A stretch of DNA of 64,000 bases from Streptomyces prunicolor NBRC 13075 (GTDB lineage Bacteria; Actinomycetota; Actinomycetes; Streptomycetales; Streptomycetaceae). The notes under the pieces were generated by a model that saw nothing but the letters and a program-made list of their open reading frames with translations, did not search any database and was not told where the DNA came from. The position numbers were made by a program, and so were the translations under genes. Every line of letters begins with the position of its first letter. Positions within the stretch are counted from its first letter, which is position 1. Of this stretch, positions 44,459 to 52,602 are shown one piece after another. Where the stretch lies: positions 124,001-188,000 of the forward strand of contig NZ_BARF01000059.1 in the NCBI RefSeq assembly GCF_000367365.1, in the 5' to 3' direction.

Positions 44459-45541
44459 TCAGTGGTCGGCGGCGGAGGCGGGCTCGGGCAGGACCGGTCC
44501 CCAGTCGAACGGCGGGTCCGGGATGTCCTTGCGCAGTACCGGAGTCACCGCCGACTGGAACAACTCCAGCGAGTCCCGGTGCTGACGATACGTCAAACCG
44601 CTTGCGTCCGCGTGGAGATGGAGCACCGTGTGGCCGAACTGCTCGTGGTAACGGTGCACCTTGTCGATGACCTGCTGCGGGCTGCCGATCAGTGCGGAGC
44701 TGCGCTCGACGTAGTCCTCCAGGGTCTCGAAGACGATGGGCAGGCCCACCTGTTGCTGGAAGGCGAGGTTGTTCTCGAAGACCGGCCGGTAGGCGGCCAG
44801 CGCCTCCTGGGTCGTGGGGGCGACGTAGAGGCCGGCCGTGCCCGCGCCCACCGCGATGTCCGCCGGGTCGTGGCCGTAGTGCTCCCAGCGTTCACGGTAG
44901 TAGCGGATCAACTCGGCATACGGCTCTATGGGGTTGGTGACGTTCGCGGAGAACAGCGGGTCGCCGTAGCGGGCGGCGAGGTCGACGCTCTCCTTGCTCG
45001 TCGCGCTGCCGTGCCAGACCCGGATGGGTTGTTGGTACGGCCGCGGCCACACCTCCGCGTCCTTCAGCTCCGGGCGGAACCGCGTCCTCGCCGTCACCTT
45101 GTCCTGGCGCCAGAGCTGCCGGAACACCTCGTAGCTCTCGGCGTTGCGCTCCCACTGGTCCTCGGGCGTGACGTGGAACAGCTCGCGCTGGGCGGTGCCG
45201 TTGCCCTTGCCGATGATCAAGTCGAGGCGTCCGCCGGAGAGATGGTCGAGGGTCGCGTAGTCCTCGTAGGCCCGGACCGGGTCGAGGAGGCTCAGGGTGG
45301 TGACCGCCGTGAAGAGGCGGATGCGGCGGGTCAGCGCGGCGATGTGGCTGAGGACCACCGTCGGCGAGGAGGAGATGAAGGGCCGCTCGTGCCGCTCCCC
45401 CACGCCGAAGCCGTCGAAGCCCAACTCCTCGGCCAGCAGGGCGTTGTCGAGGACTTCGCGGAAGCGTTCGTGCGTCGACTTCTGTTCGCCGGTCGTCGGG
45501 TCCGGGCGGTGGACGATGAGGGTGATCGCGAGGAACTTCAC
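44459..45541 (-). CDS. LLM class flavin-dependent monooxygenase
   Basis: The 360-residue luciferase-like protein shows GFDGFGVGERHERPFISSSP, RLFTAVTTLSLLDPVRAYED and IIGKGNGTAQRELF. This corresponds to the flavin-binding and active-site regions of the YtmO/CmoO-type branch. It probably oxidatively cleaves a C-S or similar bond using FMNH2 from a separate reductase. The GTG start overlaps the preceding monooxygenase stop (GTGA). It is third of four LLM genes in the sulfur island. Confidence 0.85.
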   Translation of the reverse strand: MKFLAITLIVHRPDPTTGEQKSTHERFREVLDNALLAEELGFDGFGVGERHERPFISSSPTVVLSHIAALTRRIRLFTAVTTLSLLDPVRAYEDYATLDHLSGGRLDLIIGKGNGTAQRELFHVTPEDQWERNAESYEVFRQLWRQDKVTARTRFRPELKDAEVWPRPYQQPIRVWHGSATSKESVDLAARYGDPLFSANVTNPIEPYAELIRYYRERWEHYGHDPADIAVGAGTAGLYVAPTTQEALAAYRPVFENNLAFQQQVGLPIVFETLEDYVERSSALIGSPQQVIDKVHRYHEQFGHTVLHLHADASGLTYRQHRDSLELFQSAVTPVLRKDIPDPPFDWGPVLPEPASAADH

Positions 45542-46911
45542 GATGCCGCCCGTTCCTCGCGCACGTCGTCCGGGTGGGCGAGGCCGAGGTGGTCGCGCAG
45601 GGTCGGGCCTTCGTACTCGGTGCGGAAGACGCCCTGTTCCTGGAGGAGCGGGACCACTTTGTCCGCGAAGGGGTCGAGGCCGGTCGGGGTGATGTGCGGG
45701 ACGAGGATGAAGCCGTCGCTGGCGTCGGCCTGCACGAAGTCGTTGATGGTCTTCGCGACCGTGGACGGGGAGCCGATGAAGGCCTGCCGGTTGCCGGTCT
45801 CGATGACCAGGTCTCGGATGGACCAGCCGTTCGCCTCCGCCCGCTCGCGCCATTCACGGGCGGTCGCCAACGGATCGCGGTACATGCGGACTTGGGCACG
45901 CCCCTTGGAGATGTGGTTCTCGCTGACGTCCGGGTCGACGTCGGGCAGCGGGCCGTCCGGGTCGTAGGAGGACAGGTCCCGGTTCCAGACGAACTCCAGG
46001 TGCTTGATGGCCGTGGCGCCGCTGACCTGCTGGCGGCGCACCTCCTTGGCCAGGTCCTCGGCCTCGGCGTCGGTGTCGCCGAGCACGAAGGTCGCGGCCG
46101 GGAGGATGAGCAACTGGTCCGACCTGCGGCCGTACTTGGCGAGGCGGGACTTGACGTCGGTGTAGAAGGCCTGGCCCTCGCCGAGGGTGCTGTACCGGCT
46201 GAAGATGGCGTCCGCGCTGGACGCGGCGAACTCACGGCCCTCGTCGGAGTCGCCGGCCTGGAAGATCACCGGGCGGCCCTGCGGGGAGCGCGGGACGTTG
46301 AACTGGCCCTGGATGTCGAAGTGTTGGCCCTGGTGGACAAAGGCTCCGGCCTTGGCATCGCTCAGGAACGTACCGCTCGCCCGGTCGGCGACGACCTCGT
46401 CGCCGTGCCAGGAGTCGAAGAGTTCCTGGGTGGTGGCGAGGAACTCCTTGGCGCGGGAGTAGCGCTCGTCCTGCGGCAGGAAGCCGCCCCGGCGGAAGTT
46501 CTCGCCGGTGAACGCGTCCCAGGAGGTGACGACGTTCCAGGCCGCGCGACCGTCGGAGAGGTGGTCGAGGCTGGCGAACTGGCGGGCCACCTCGTAGGGC
46601 TCGTTGAACGTGGAGTTGATGGTGCCGGTCAGGCCGAGGTGTTCGGTGACGGCGGCGAGCGCGGCGAGGATCGTGAAGGTGTCGGGGCGGCCGACCACGT
46701 CCAAGTCGTAGATCTTCCCACCCTGTTCGCGCAGCCGCAGCCCCTCGGCGAGGAAGAGGAAGTCGAACTTGGCGCGCTCGGCGGTGCGGGCGAACTTCGC
46801 GAAGGAGCTGAACTCGATGTGGCTGCCGGCCGCGGGGTCGCTCCACACGGTGGTGTTGTTGACGCCGGGGAAGTGGGCGGCCAGGTGGATCTGCTTCAGG
46901 GGCTTGCTCAT
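45538..46911 (-). CDS. NtaA/SnaA/DmoA family FMN-dependent monooxygenase (CmoJ/YtnJ-like)
   Basis: The 457-residue protein matches the long LLM subgroup. It has an N-terminal IHLAAHFPGVNNTTVW, AERAKFDFLFLAEGL, SDGRAAWNVVTSWDAFTGEN (a hallmark of NtaA/DszA/YtnJ enzymes) and FQAGDSDEGREFAA. Family members include EDTA/NTA, dibenzothiophene sulfone, dimethyl sulfide and S-alkyl-N-acetylcysteine monooxygenases. In this context cleavage of S-substituted N-acetylcysteine, as by B. subtilis CmoJ, is the best guess. It is coupled to the next gene by a GTGA overlap and lies 19 bp after the preceding LLM gene. Confidence 0.87.
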   Translation of the reverse strand: MSKPLKQIHLAAHFPGVNNTTVWSDPAAGSHIEFSSFAKFARTAERAKFDFLFLAEGLRLREQGGKIYDLDVVGRPDTFTILAALAAVTEHLGLTGTINSTFNEPYEVARQFASLDHLSDGRAAWNVVTSWDAFTGENFRRGGFLPQDERYSRAKEFLATTQELFDSWHGDEVVADRASGTFLSDAKAGAFVHQGQHFDIQGQFNVPRSPQGRPVIFQAGDSDEGREFAASSADAIFSRYSTLGEGQAFYTDVKSRLAKYGRRSDQLLILPAATFVLGDTDAEAEDLAKEVRRQQVSGATAIKHLEFVWNRDLSSYDPDGPLPDVDPDVSENHISKGRAQVRMYRDPLATAREWRERAEANGWSIRDLVIETGNRQAFIGSPSTVAKTINDFVQADASDGFILVPHITPTGLDPFADKVVPLLQEQGVFRTEYEGPTLRDHLGLAHPDDVREERAAS

Positions 46912-46930
46912 GTCGTACGGTCCCTCCGGC

Positions 46931-48151
46931 TCAGGCGGTGGCTGCGGCAGCGGCGTAGCGGTTGGCGGGGCGGGCGAGCCCCAGTAGGCCGCGCAGGGTG
47001 TCGGCCTCGTAGGCCTGGCGGAAGGCGCCCCGGCGCTGGAGTTCGGGAACCAGCCCCTGGGTGATCGCCGGGAGGTCGTGCCCCGCGACGGCGGGCCGCA
47101 GCCGGAAGCCGGTCAGGCCTGTCGCCTGCAACTCCTGGAGTAGGTCAGCGAGTTGGGCGGGGGTACCGGTGAAGATGCGGGCGTCGCTGGTGTACGGCTG
47201 CCCCGCGAGGGCGTCGAGGCGTTCGCGGCGGGCCACCGCCGTGGCCTCGTCGTCGTCGAGGAAGACCACCAAGTCGCCGAAGATGTGCAGGAGTTCGTCG
47301 GCGCGTCCGGCGGTCTGCTGCTCGGCGCGGATCTCCGCGACGATCGCCCGCGCGTCGTCGGTGTCGTGCGGGGTGACGTAGCCGACGTCGGTGGCGCGGG
47401 CAACCAGCCGGTACGGGATCGTCTGGTGGGCGAGGGAGCTGACGACCGGCTGTCCCTGTGGCGGGCGGGGGGTGATGGAGGGGCCCTTGACGCTGAAGTG
47501 GCGGCCCTCGAAGTCGATGTAGTGCAGCTTGTCGCGGTCGACGAAGCGGCCGGTGGCGATGTCCCGGATCTCGGCGTCGTCCTCCCAGCTGTCCCAGAGG
47601 CGGCGCACGACCTCGATGTAGTCGGCGGCCTCGTCGAAGTGCTCGGAGAGCCGTTCCTGTCCGGCCTCGGTCCGCAGGCTCTCCAGGCTGATCGGCTCGA
47701 AGGTGCGGCGTCCGAAGTGGTCGGCCTCGTGCGGGCGGGCGGAGAGCTGCACGCGCAGGCCCGCGCGGCCGGTGCTGACGTAGTCGAGGGTGGCGATCGC
47801 CTTGGATATGTGGAACGGCTCTGTGTGCGTGGACACCACCGTCGGGACCAGGCCTATGTGGCTGGTGAGCGGTGCGATACGGGCCGCGATGAGCACGGCG
47901 TCGAGGCGTCCGCGGACCTGGTCGGTGCGGCCGTCCAGCTCGCCGTAGTGCGAGGACTGGAGGCCGAGGCCGTCCTCGAAGGTCACGAAGTCGAGCAGTC
48001 CGCGCTCGGCCTCGGCGACCAGGTCGGCCCAGTACGCGGCGGTGAACAGGTCGCGGGGCCTGGCCACCGGCTCGCGCCAGGAGGCGGGGTGCCAGCCGGT
48101 GCCGTCGAGGGCGACGGCGAGATGCAAGGGAGAAGGGGAGGTCGATGACAC
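46931..48151 (-). CDS. LLM class flavin-dependent oxidoreductase
   Basis: The 406-residue protein begins PLHLAVALDGTGWHPASWRE and has FTAAYWADLVAEAERGLLDF, VTFEDGLGL, THTEPFHISKAIATLDYVST and GRAGLRVQLSARPHEA. This is a divergent NtaA-like luciferase-family barrel common in actinobacterial sulfur clusters. The GTG start follows GGAAGG. It is the first structural gene after the leader peptide at 48228-48317 and opens a four-gene LLM array. The substrate is unknown. Confidence 0.83.
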   Translation of the reverse strand: MSSTSPSPLHLAVALDGTGWHPASWREPVARPRDLFTAAYWADLVAEAERGLLDFVTFEDGLGLQSSHYGELDGRTDQVRGRLDAVLIAARIAPLTSHIGLVPTVVSTHTEPFHISKAIATLDYVSTGRAGLRVQLSARPHEADHFGRRTFEPISLESLRTEAGQERLSEHFDEAADYIEVVRRLWDSWEDDAEIRDIATGRFVDRDKLHYIDFEGRHFSVKGPSITPRPPQGQPVVSSLAHQTIPYRLVARATDVGYVTPHDTDDARAIVAEIRAEQQTAGRADELLHIFGDLVVFLDDDEATAVARRERLDALAGQPYTSDARIFTGTPAQLADLLQELQATGLTGFRLRPAVAGHDLPAITQGLVPELQRRGAFRQAYEADTLRGLLGLARPANRYAAAAATA

Positions 48152-48227
48152 GAGTGGGTGCCTTCCTGGAAGTCCGTACGAGATCGCCGGCCCATGGACT
48201 TGGGCACACGGCGGCTGAGGGAACGGG

Positions 48228-48317
48228 TCAGGGGCGACAGAGCGCGCCGGCCACGCGCAGCAGGTCTATGTGCTGCCGCGTGGTGAGTCGCACGTGGAGG
48301 ACGGATGCGCCACACAT
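48228..48317 (-). CDS. Short leader peptide of the sulfur-associated type
   Basis: A 29-codon ATG frame encodes ...VRLTTRQHIDLLRVAGALCRP. The R-x-HIDLLRV-x-x-ALCR ending is the diagnostic pattern of actinobacterial putative leader peptides before sulfur-metabolism genes. GGAGG lies 8 bp before the ATG. It ends 76 bp before the first of four LLM monooxygenase genes, in the position of an attenuator. Confidence 0.7.
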   Translation of the reverse strand: MCGASVLHVRLTTRQHIDLLRVAGALCRP

Positions 48318-48364
48318 GTGCTCCACCTCCACAGATTCCGGCTTCATAAGGGGCAACGGCACAG

Positions 48365-49120
48365 CTATGCCGTTTCTTCCGGATCGGCGGCGGCAGTCGG
48401 ACCTGTGTGGCGGACGAGCGAGAAGACGGTGCGGGCGCGCAGGGTGAAGCCGATCGACTCGTACAGCCGGATCGCGTTCGTGTTGGTGGCCGCCGCGTGC
48501 AGGAAGGGGTGCTCGCCGCGTTCCTTGATACCGGCGGCGACCGCGCGGACCAGGCGGGTGGCCAGGCCCCGGCCCCGGTGGTCGGGGTCGGTGCACACGG
48601 CGCTGATCTCGGTCCAGCCGGGCGGGTGGAGGCGTTCGCCGGCCAGGGCGATCAGCCGGCCCTCCTCGCGGATGCCGAGGTAGGTGCCCAGTTCGACGGT
48701 GCGGGGCAGGTAGGGGCCGGGTTCGGTGCGGGCGACCAGGTCGAGGATCTCGGGTACGTCGTCGGGGCCGAGGCGTACGGCCTCGGGGTCGGGCTCGGCC
48801 CGCAGTGCGGTGTCCACGAGCTGGACGCCCTGCCCCGAGCGGACGATCTCCCAGCCGTCGGGGACCTCGCTCACCCCGCGCACGGCGGCGGTGCCGCCGG
48901 GGCCGACGAGGGTGGCCAGGTCCGCCCAGGCGCGTGGGTCGTCGTTGTCGGTGATGGCGTTGAAGCCGGCCACGTCGACGGGGTAGCGGGCGGCGCGGCC
49001 GACGCGTTCGGCGAAGTGGGCGTGCGGGCCGGTGAGCGCGGCCCAGGCGGGGTTGTCCAGAACGTGGGACGTGGACGCGGACGTGGACGTGGTGGTTGCG
49101 ATGCTGGCGGTGGAAGACAT
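48365..49120 (-). CDS. GNAT family N-acetyltransferase (SnaB-like context)
   Basis: The 251-residue protein carries its GNAT core in the C-terminal half: WTEISAVCTDPDHRGRGLATRL (acetyl-CoA pyrophosphate loop R-G-R-G-L-A) and HAAATNTNAIRLYESIGF. The first 20 residues are Ser/Thr-rich from a repetitive GACGTGGAC stretch and may be an artefactual or disordered extension. It sits between an amino-acid-type ABC importer and LLM monooxygenases. That is the arrangement of B. subtilis SnaA/SnaB acetyltransferases in S-alkyl-cysteine salvage, so N-acetylation of an S-modified cysteine is the inferred role. Confidence 0.8.
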   Translation of the reverse strand: MSSTASIATTTSTSASTSHVLDNPAWAALTGPHAHFAERVGRAARYPVDVAGFNAITDNDDPRAWADLATLVGPGGTAAVRGVSEVPDGWEIVRSGQGVQLVDTALRAEPDPEAVRLGPDDVPEILDLVARTEPGPYLPRTVELGTYLGIREEGRLIALAGERLHPPGWTEISAVCTDPDHRGRGLATRLVRAVAAGIKERGEHPFLHAAATNTNAIRLYESIGFTLRARTVFSLVRHTGPTAAADPEETA

Positions 49121-49199
49121 CGGGTGACGGCTCCAGTACTGGTCGCGCGGGTGGGGACCCCGCCGCGACGTGGCGGGGTCCCCTTGCCGAGAGGGTGGG

Positions 49200-50228
49200 T
49201 CAGGAGTCGGTCACCGGCAGTCCGGGCGGGTTGACCTCGGACTTGGCGACGGCCTCGTTCGAGAGGTTCCAGGCGGCCAGCCACTTGGCGTACTGCCCGT
49301 TCTTGATCAGGTAGTTGATGGCGTCCGCGAGGGGCTTGGCGAGGCCGCTGTTCTTCTTCGCGGTGGCCGCGATCAGACCTTGGAGGGAGGATCCGGCGCC
49401 GGAGTACGTGCCCGCGTTACGGACCGCCTTCGCGGAGCCCTTGGTCGAGGAGACCTGGTAGGCGACCGAGGGGTTCGGGGCGAGGTAGGCGTCGATCTTT
49501 CCGGCGGCCAGCGCGAGGTAGGTGCTGTTGTTGTCCTGGAAGTACTTGACGGCGAGCGCCTTCTTGCCTTCGGCGGCCAGCTTCTTCTTCCATTCCAGGA
49601 GGATCCGCTCCTGGTTGGTGCCCGCGCCCACGGCGACGGTCTCGCCGGCGAGGTTCTCGTAATTGCCGTCGAAGTTCCAGGAGTTGTCGGCCTTGACCGC
49701 GAAGCCGAGGTTGTCCTCGCGGTAGGAGGCGAACTCGTACTTCGCCTTGCGCTCCTCGGTGTCGGTGACGTTGGAGAAGGCGACGTCGACCTTGCCGCTG
49801 TCCAGTCCGATGAAGAGGTTCTCCCAAGTGGAGTTCTTCAGCTCGGGCTTGAGGCCGAGGACGGCGGCGACCAGGCGGGCGATGTCGGTCTCCGAACCGG
49901 TGAGGGTCTTCTGGTCCGAGCCGACGTAGCCGAGCGGCGGGGAACCGGCGGGCAGGAAGCCGACGCCGATCTCCAACGTGCCGCTCTTCGCTATGGACTT
50001 GGGCAACTCGGCGCTGATCGACTTCACTTCGGCGACCTTGAGCGTGGCCTCCTTGGCGGCGCCGTTGGAGAGAGCGCCCACGGTGACCGTGCCGGAGGCG
50101 GCGTTGCCGGACGTGGTGGCCGCGTCACTGTCTCCCCCGCAGGCGGCGAGCCCGCCCGCGAGGGAGGCGACGACGGTGCCGGCGGTGAGTCCGCGAGTGA
50201 GTCTGCTGCGAAGGCTGAGGGGAGACAT
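49200..50228 (-). CDS. Amino-acid ABC transporter substrate-binding lipoprotein
   Basis: The 342-residue protein has a lipoprotein signal (GLTAGTVVASLAGGLAACGG, lipobox LAAC). The SBP_bac_3 fold follows: LEIGVGFLPAGSPPLGYVGSD, TGSETDIARLVAAVLGLKPE, LDSGKVDVAFSNVTDTEERK. This family binds polar amino acids, including cystine and modified cysteines. TAGGA precedes the ATG. It is downstream of the permease and ATPase genes and upstream of the GNAT gene. Confidence 0.88.
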   Translation of the reverse strand: MSPLSLRSRLTRGLTAGTVVASLAGGLAACGGDSDAATTSGNAASGTVTVGALSNGAAKEATLKVAEVKSISAELPKSIAKSGTLEIGVGFLPAGSPPLGYVGSDQKTLTGSETDIARLVAAVLGLKPELKNSTWENLFIGLDSGKVDVAFSNVTDTEERKAKYEFASYREDNLGFAVKADNSWNFDGNYENLAGETVAVGAGTNQERILLEWKKKLAAEGKKALAVKYFQDNNSTYLALAAGKIDAYLAPNPSVAYQVSSTKGSAKAVRNAGTYSGAGSSLQGLIAATAKKNSGLAKPLADAINYLIKNGQYAKWLAAWNLSNEAVAKSEVNPPGLPVTDS

Positions 50229-50307
50229 GGCTGTTCCTAGGCTCGGTGTTCGGGGCTGGTGAAGGTGGGAGTGCGGGCCTGTAAAAGGTGGAGAGTGAAG
50301 GCGGGGT

Positions 50308-51105
50308 TCAGAGGACCTTGCTGAGGAAGTCCCTGGTCCGTTCGTGCTGTGGCTCGTCGAGGACCTCGTGGGGCGGGCCCTGCTCGACGATCTTTCCGCC
50401 GTCGATGAAGACGACCCGGTCGGCGACCTCGCGGGCGAAGCCGATCTCGTGGGTGACGATGACGAGAGTGGTGCCGCTGGTCGCCAAGTCCTTGATGACG
50501 GCGAGGACTTCACCGACGAGTTCGGGGTCGAGGGCGGAAGTCGGCTCGTCGAAGAGGATGACGCCTGGGCGCAGGGCGAGGGCGCGTGCGATGGCCACGC
50601 GCTGCTGCTGGCCGCCGGAGAGCTGCCTCGGGTAGGCACCGGTCTTCTCGGCGAGACCGACCCGGCCGAGCAACTCCCTTGCCAGTTCCAGGGCTTCGGG
50701 CTTGCCGAGCCTGCCGGTGGCGACCGGGGCGGCGGCCACGTTGTCCAGGACGGTCAGGTGCGGGAAGAGGTTGAAGTTCTGGAAGACGAACCCGATCCGG
50801 CCACGCTGGGCGAGGATGGCCCGCTCGCTCAACTCCTTGAGTCTGCCGCCCTGTTGCTTCACCCCGATCAGCTCGCCGTTGACGCTGACGTAGCCGATCT
50901 CGGGCTTCTCCAGGTGGTTGATGACCCGCAGCAGCGTGGACTTCCCGGAGCCGGAAGGGCCGAGGATCACGGTGACCTCGCCGGGTCGTACCGTCAAGTC
51001 GACGCCGTCCAGGACCCGGTGGGCGCCGTACCACTTGTGCACGTCGTGCACTTCTACGGCGGCGGGCGTGATGTCCGCGAGCGGTTCGGCTGTTTTCACG
51101 GTCAT
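50308..51105 (-). CDS. Polar amino-acid ABC transporter ATPase
   Basis: The 265-residue protein has Walker A GPSGSGKST, FVFQNFNLFPHLTVLDN at the Q-loop, signature LSGGQQQR, Walker B GVILFDEPTSALDPE and switch His VTHEIGFA. It is the GlnQ/TcyN type. The start overlaps the permease stop (ATGA). A 25-residue N-terminal extension precedes VEVHDVHKWYG. It energises import of the ligand of the downstream binding lipoprotein. Confidence 0.9.
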   Translation of the reverse strand: MTVKTAEPLADITPAAVEVHDVHKWYGAHRVLDGVDLTVRPGEVTVILGPSGSGKSTLLRVINHLEKPEIGYVSVNGELIGVKQQGGRLKELSERAILAQRGRIGFVFQNFNLFPHLTVLDNVAAAPVATGRLGKPEALELARELLGRVGLAEKTGAYPRQLSGGQQQRVAIARALALRPGVILFDEPTSALDPELVGEVLAVIKDLATSGTTLVIVTHEIGFAREVADRVVFIDGGKIVEQGPPHEVLDEPQHERTRDFLSKVL

Positions 51106-52082
51106 ATCGAGGCCTCCCTGCGGATGCGGGCCCGCAGGTCGGTGACACCGGCGCGGAGTTTCTGGATCGGGGTCGGCGGCAGGGAGCGGGTGGCGCCCCG
51201 GGCGTAGTGCCGCTCGACGTAGAACTGGATGACGGACACGACGCTGGTCAGGATCAGGTACCAGACGGTGACGACCAGGAGCAGCGGCACGATGTCGCCG
51301 GGGTAGGTGGAGCCCATCGTCTGCGCGGAGCCGAACAGGTCGAGCAGCGAGACGTAGAAGACCAGGGAGGTGCTCTTGATCAGGCCGATCAGCTGGTTGA
51401 CGTAGTTCGGGGTGATGGAGCGCAGCGCCTGGGGGAAGACGATCCTGCGGAACTGGTAGCTCTTCGGCAGGCCGAGGGCGGAGGCCGCCTCGTGCTGGCC
51501 CTGGTCGACGGAGAGGATGCCGCCGCGGACCACTTCGGCCGCGTAGGCCGCCTCGTTGAGGCTGAGGCCGACGACGGCGACGGCCATGTCGGTGGCGAGT
51601 TTCGACTCGTCGAAGGAGAAGAAGGCGGGGCCGAAGGGGACGCCGATGCTGAGGGTCTGGTACAGGGCACTGAAGTTGTAGAGGAAGATCAGCACCACGA
51701 TGAGCGGGATCGAGCGCAGCGCCCATACGTAGGTCCAGCTCGCCGCGCGCAGCACCGGGCTCTTGGAGAGCCGGGCCAGGGCGAGCAGGATGCCGCCGAG
51801 GAGGCCCAACACGGCGCTCAGCGCGGCCACTTCGAGGGTGATGACGAGTCCGTCGAGGATCGTCGGGCGCAGGAACCAGTAGCCGAAGCGGTCCCACTGG
51901 TAGAAGGAGTTGGTGACCAGTCCGTGGATGAACTGGGCGACCAGCACCAGCACGACCAGGGTGACGAGCCACCGGCCGGGGCGGCGCAGCGGCTGAACGC
52001 GCTGTGCGGTGAGGGGTTTTGACGGGACATCAGTCGACGGGGCGTCGGCCAGGGACACGGTGGTGCCTGGGGGTTCACTCAT
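51102..52082 (-). CDS. Amino-acid ABC transporter permease
   Basis: The 326-residue membrane protein has about six segments. It carries the His/Glu/Arg-family permease pattern DGLVITLEVAALSAVLGLLGG, AALSLNEAAYAAEVVRGG-like text (here VVGLSLNEAAYAAEVVRGG) and EAASALGLPKSYQFRRIVFP (EAA loop). Only one permease gene is present, so it presumably forms a homodimer. The N-terminal 40 residues are cytosolic. CGGAG lies 7 bp before the ATG. It is the first structural gene after the leader peptide at 52235-52384. Confidence 0.88.
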   Translation of the reverse strand: MSEPPGTTVSLADAPSTDVPSKPLTAQRVQPLRRPGRWLVTLVVLVLVAQFIHGLVTNSFYQWDRFGYWFLRPTILDGLVITLEVAALSAVLGLLGGILLALARLSKSPVLRAASWTYVWALRSIPLIVVLIFLYNFSALYQTLSIGVPFGPAFFSFDESKLATDMAVAVVGLSLNEAAYAAEVVRGGILSVDQGQHEAASALGLPKSYQFRRIVFPQALRSITPNYVNQLIGLIKSTSLVFYVSLLDLFGSAQTMGSTYPGDIVPLLLVVTVWYLILTSVVSVIQFYVERHYARGATRSLPPTPIQKLRAGVTDLRARIRREASI

Positions 52083-52234
52083 GGTGGGCTCCGGCAGGTT
52101 CACAGACCCCGGTCCGTGGCGGTGGACGCGCGACGGCGGACGGCACGCGCGGGTGCACGGGACCGGGGGCGGGGAGGGGGCAGGCACACCGACGGGATCG
52201 GGTGTGCGTCAGAAGTGCGTCGGCCGACTGGTCG

Positions 52235-52384
52235 TCAGACCCGACAGCGGGCGCGGCCCGACGCGGTACACAGTGCGCTGCTGACCCGGAGCAGATCGAC
52301 AGCGCGGTCGGCGACGAACAGGTTGGCGTACGACAGTACGCAGCCCTGCGGGCGGCATGTGGCCGTCCTGGGAGCTGCGTACAT
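52235..52384 (-). CDS. Leader peptide (sulfur-associated type, long form)
   Basis: A 49-codon ATG frame contains ...FVADRAVDLLRVSSALCTA followed by ASGRARCRV. The R-x-VDLLRVSSALC core matches the putative leader-peptide family, though the frame is longer than the usual 25-35 residues at both ends. No other in-frame ATG or GTG is seen nearer the core. It lies 152 bp before the amino-acid permease gene and downstream of a strong promoter candidate. Confidence 0.6.
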   Translation of the reverse strand: MYAAPRTATCRPQGCVLSYANLFVADRAVDLLRVSSALCTASGRARCRV

Positions 52385-52537
52385 GGCGTCACCTGTCACT
52401 GTTCCGGCCCCGTGGGGCCTCGCGCTTACCGAACGTCATCCGGTCCGGTCGTCACCTGGGGCACCCCACCGCGTGCGAGGGTTGCCGGTCAGCAAGCCAG
52501 GGCTCGTCGCTGACACTCATGACCGTTCTGGGTCGCA

Positions 52538-52567
52538 AGTTAAGACAATTGTCCGAACGTATGTCAA
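52538..52567 (-). promoter_or_regulatory. Promoter with palindromic spacer upstream of the amino-acid importer operon
   Basis: On the minus strand TTGACA (52567-52562) and TTAACT (52543-52538) are 18 bp apart, close to the housekeeping consensus. The spacer contains the perfect 10-bp palindrome GACAATTGTC (52544-52553), a good place for a repressor. Transcription would start near 52530, about 145 nt before the leader-peptide ATG. A sulfur-responsive regulator is an inference from the genes controlled. Confidence 0.6.
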
Positions 52568-52602
52568 TGGGCCGTCCAGCAACTGGACGCCACAGAACGC
52601 GC

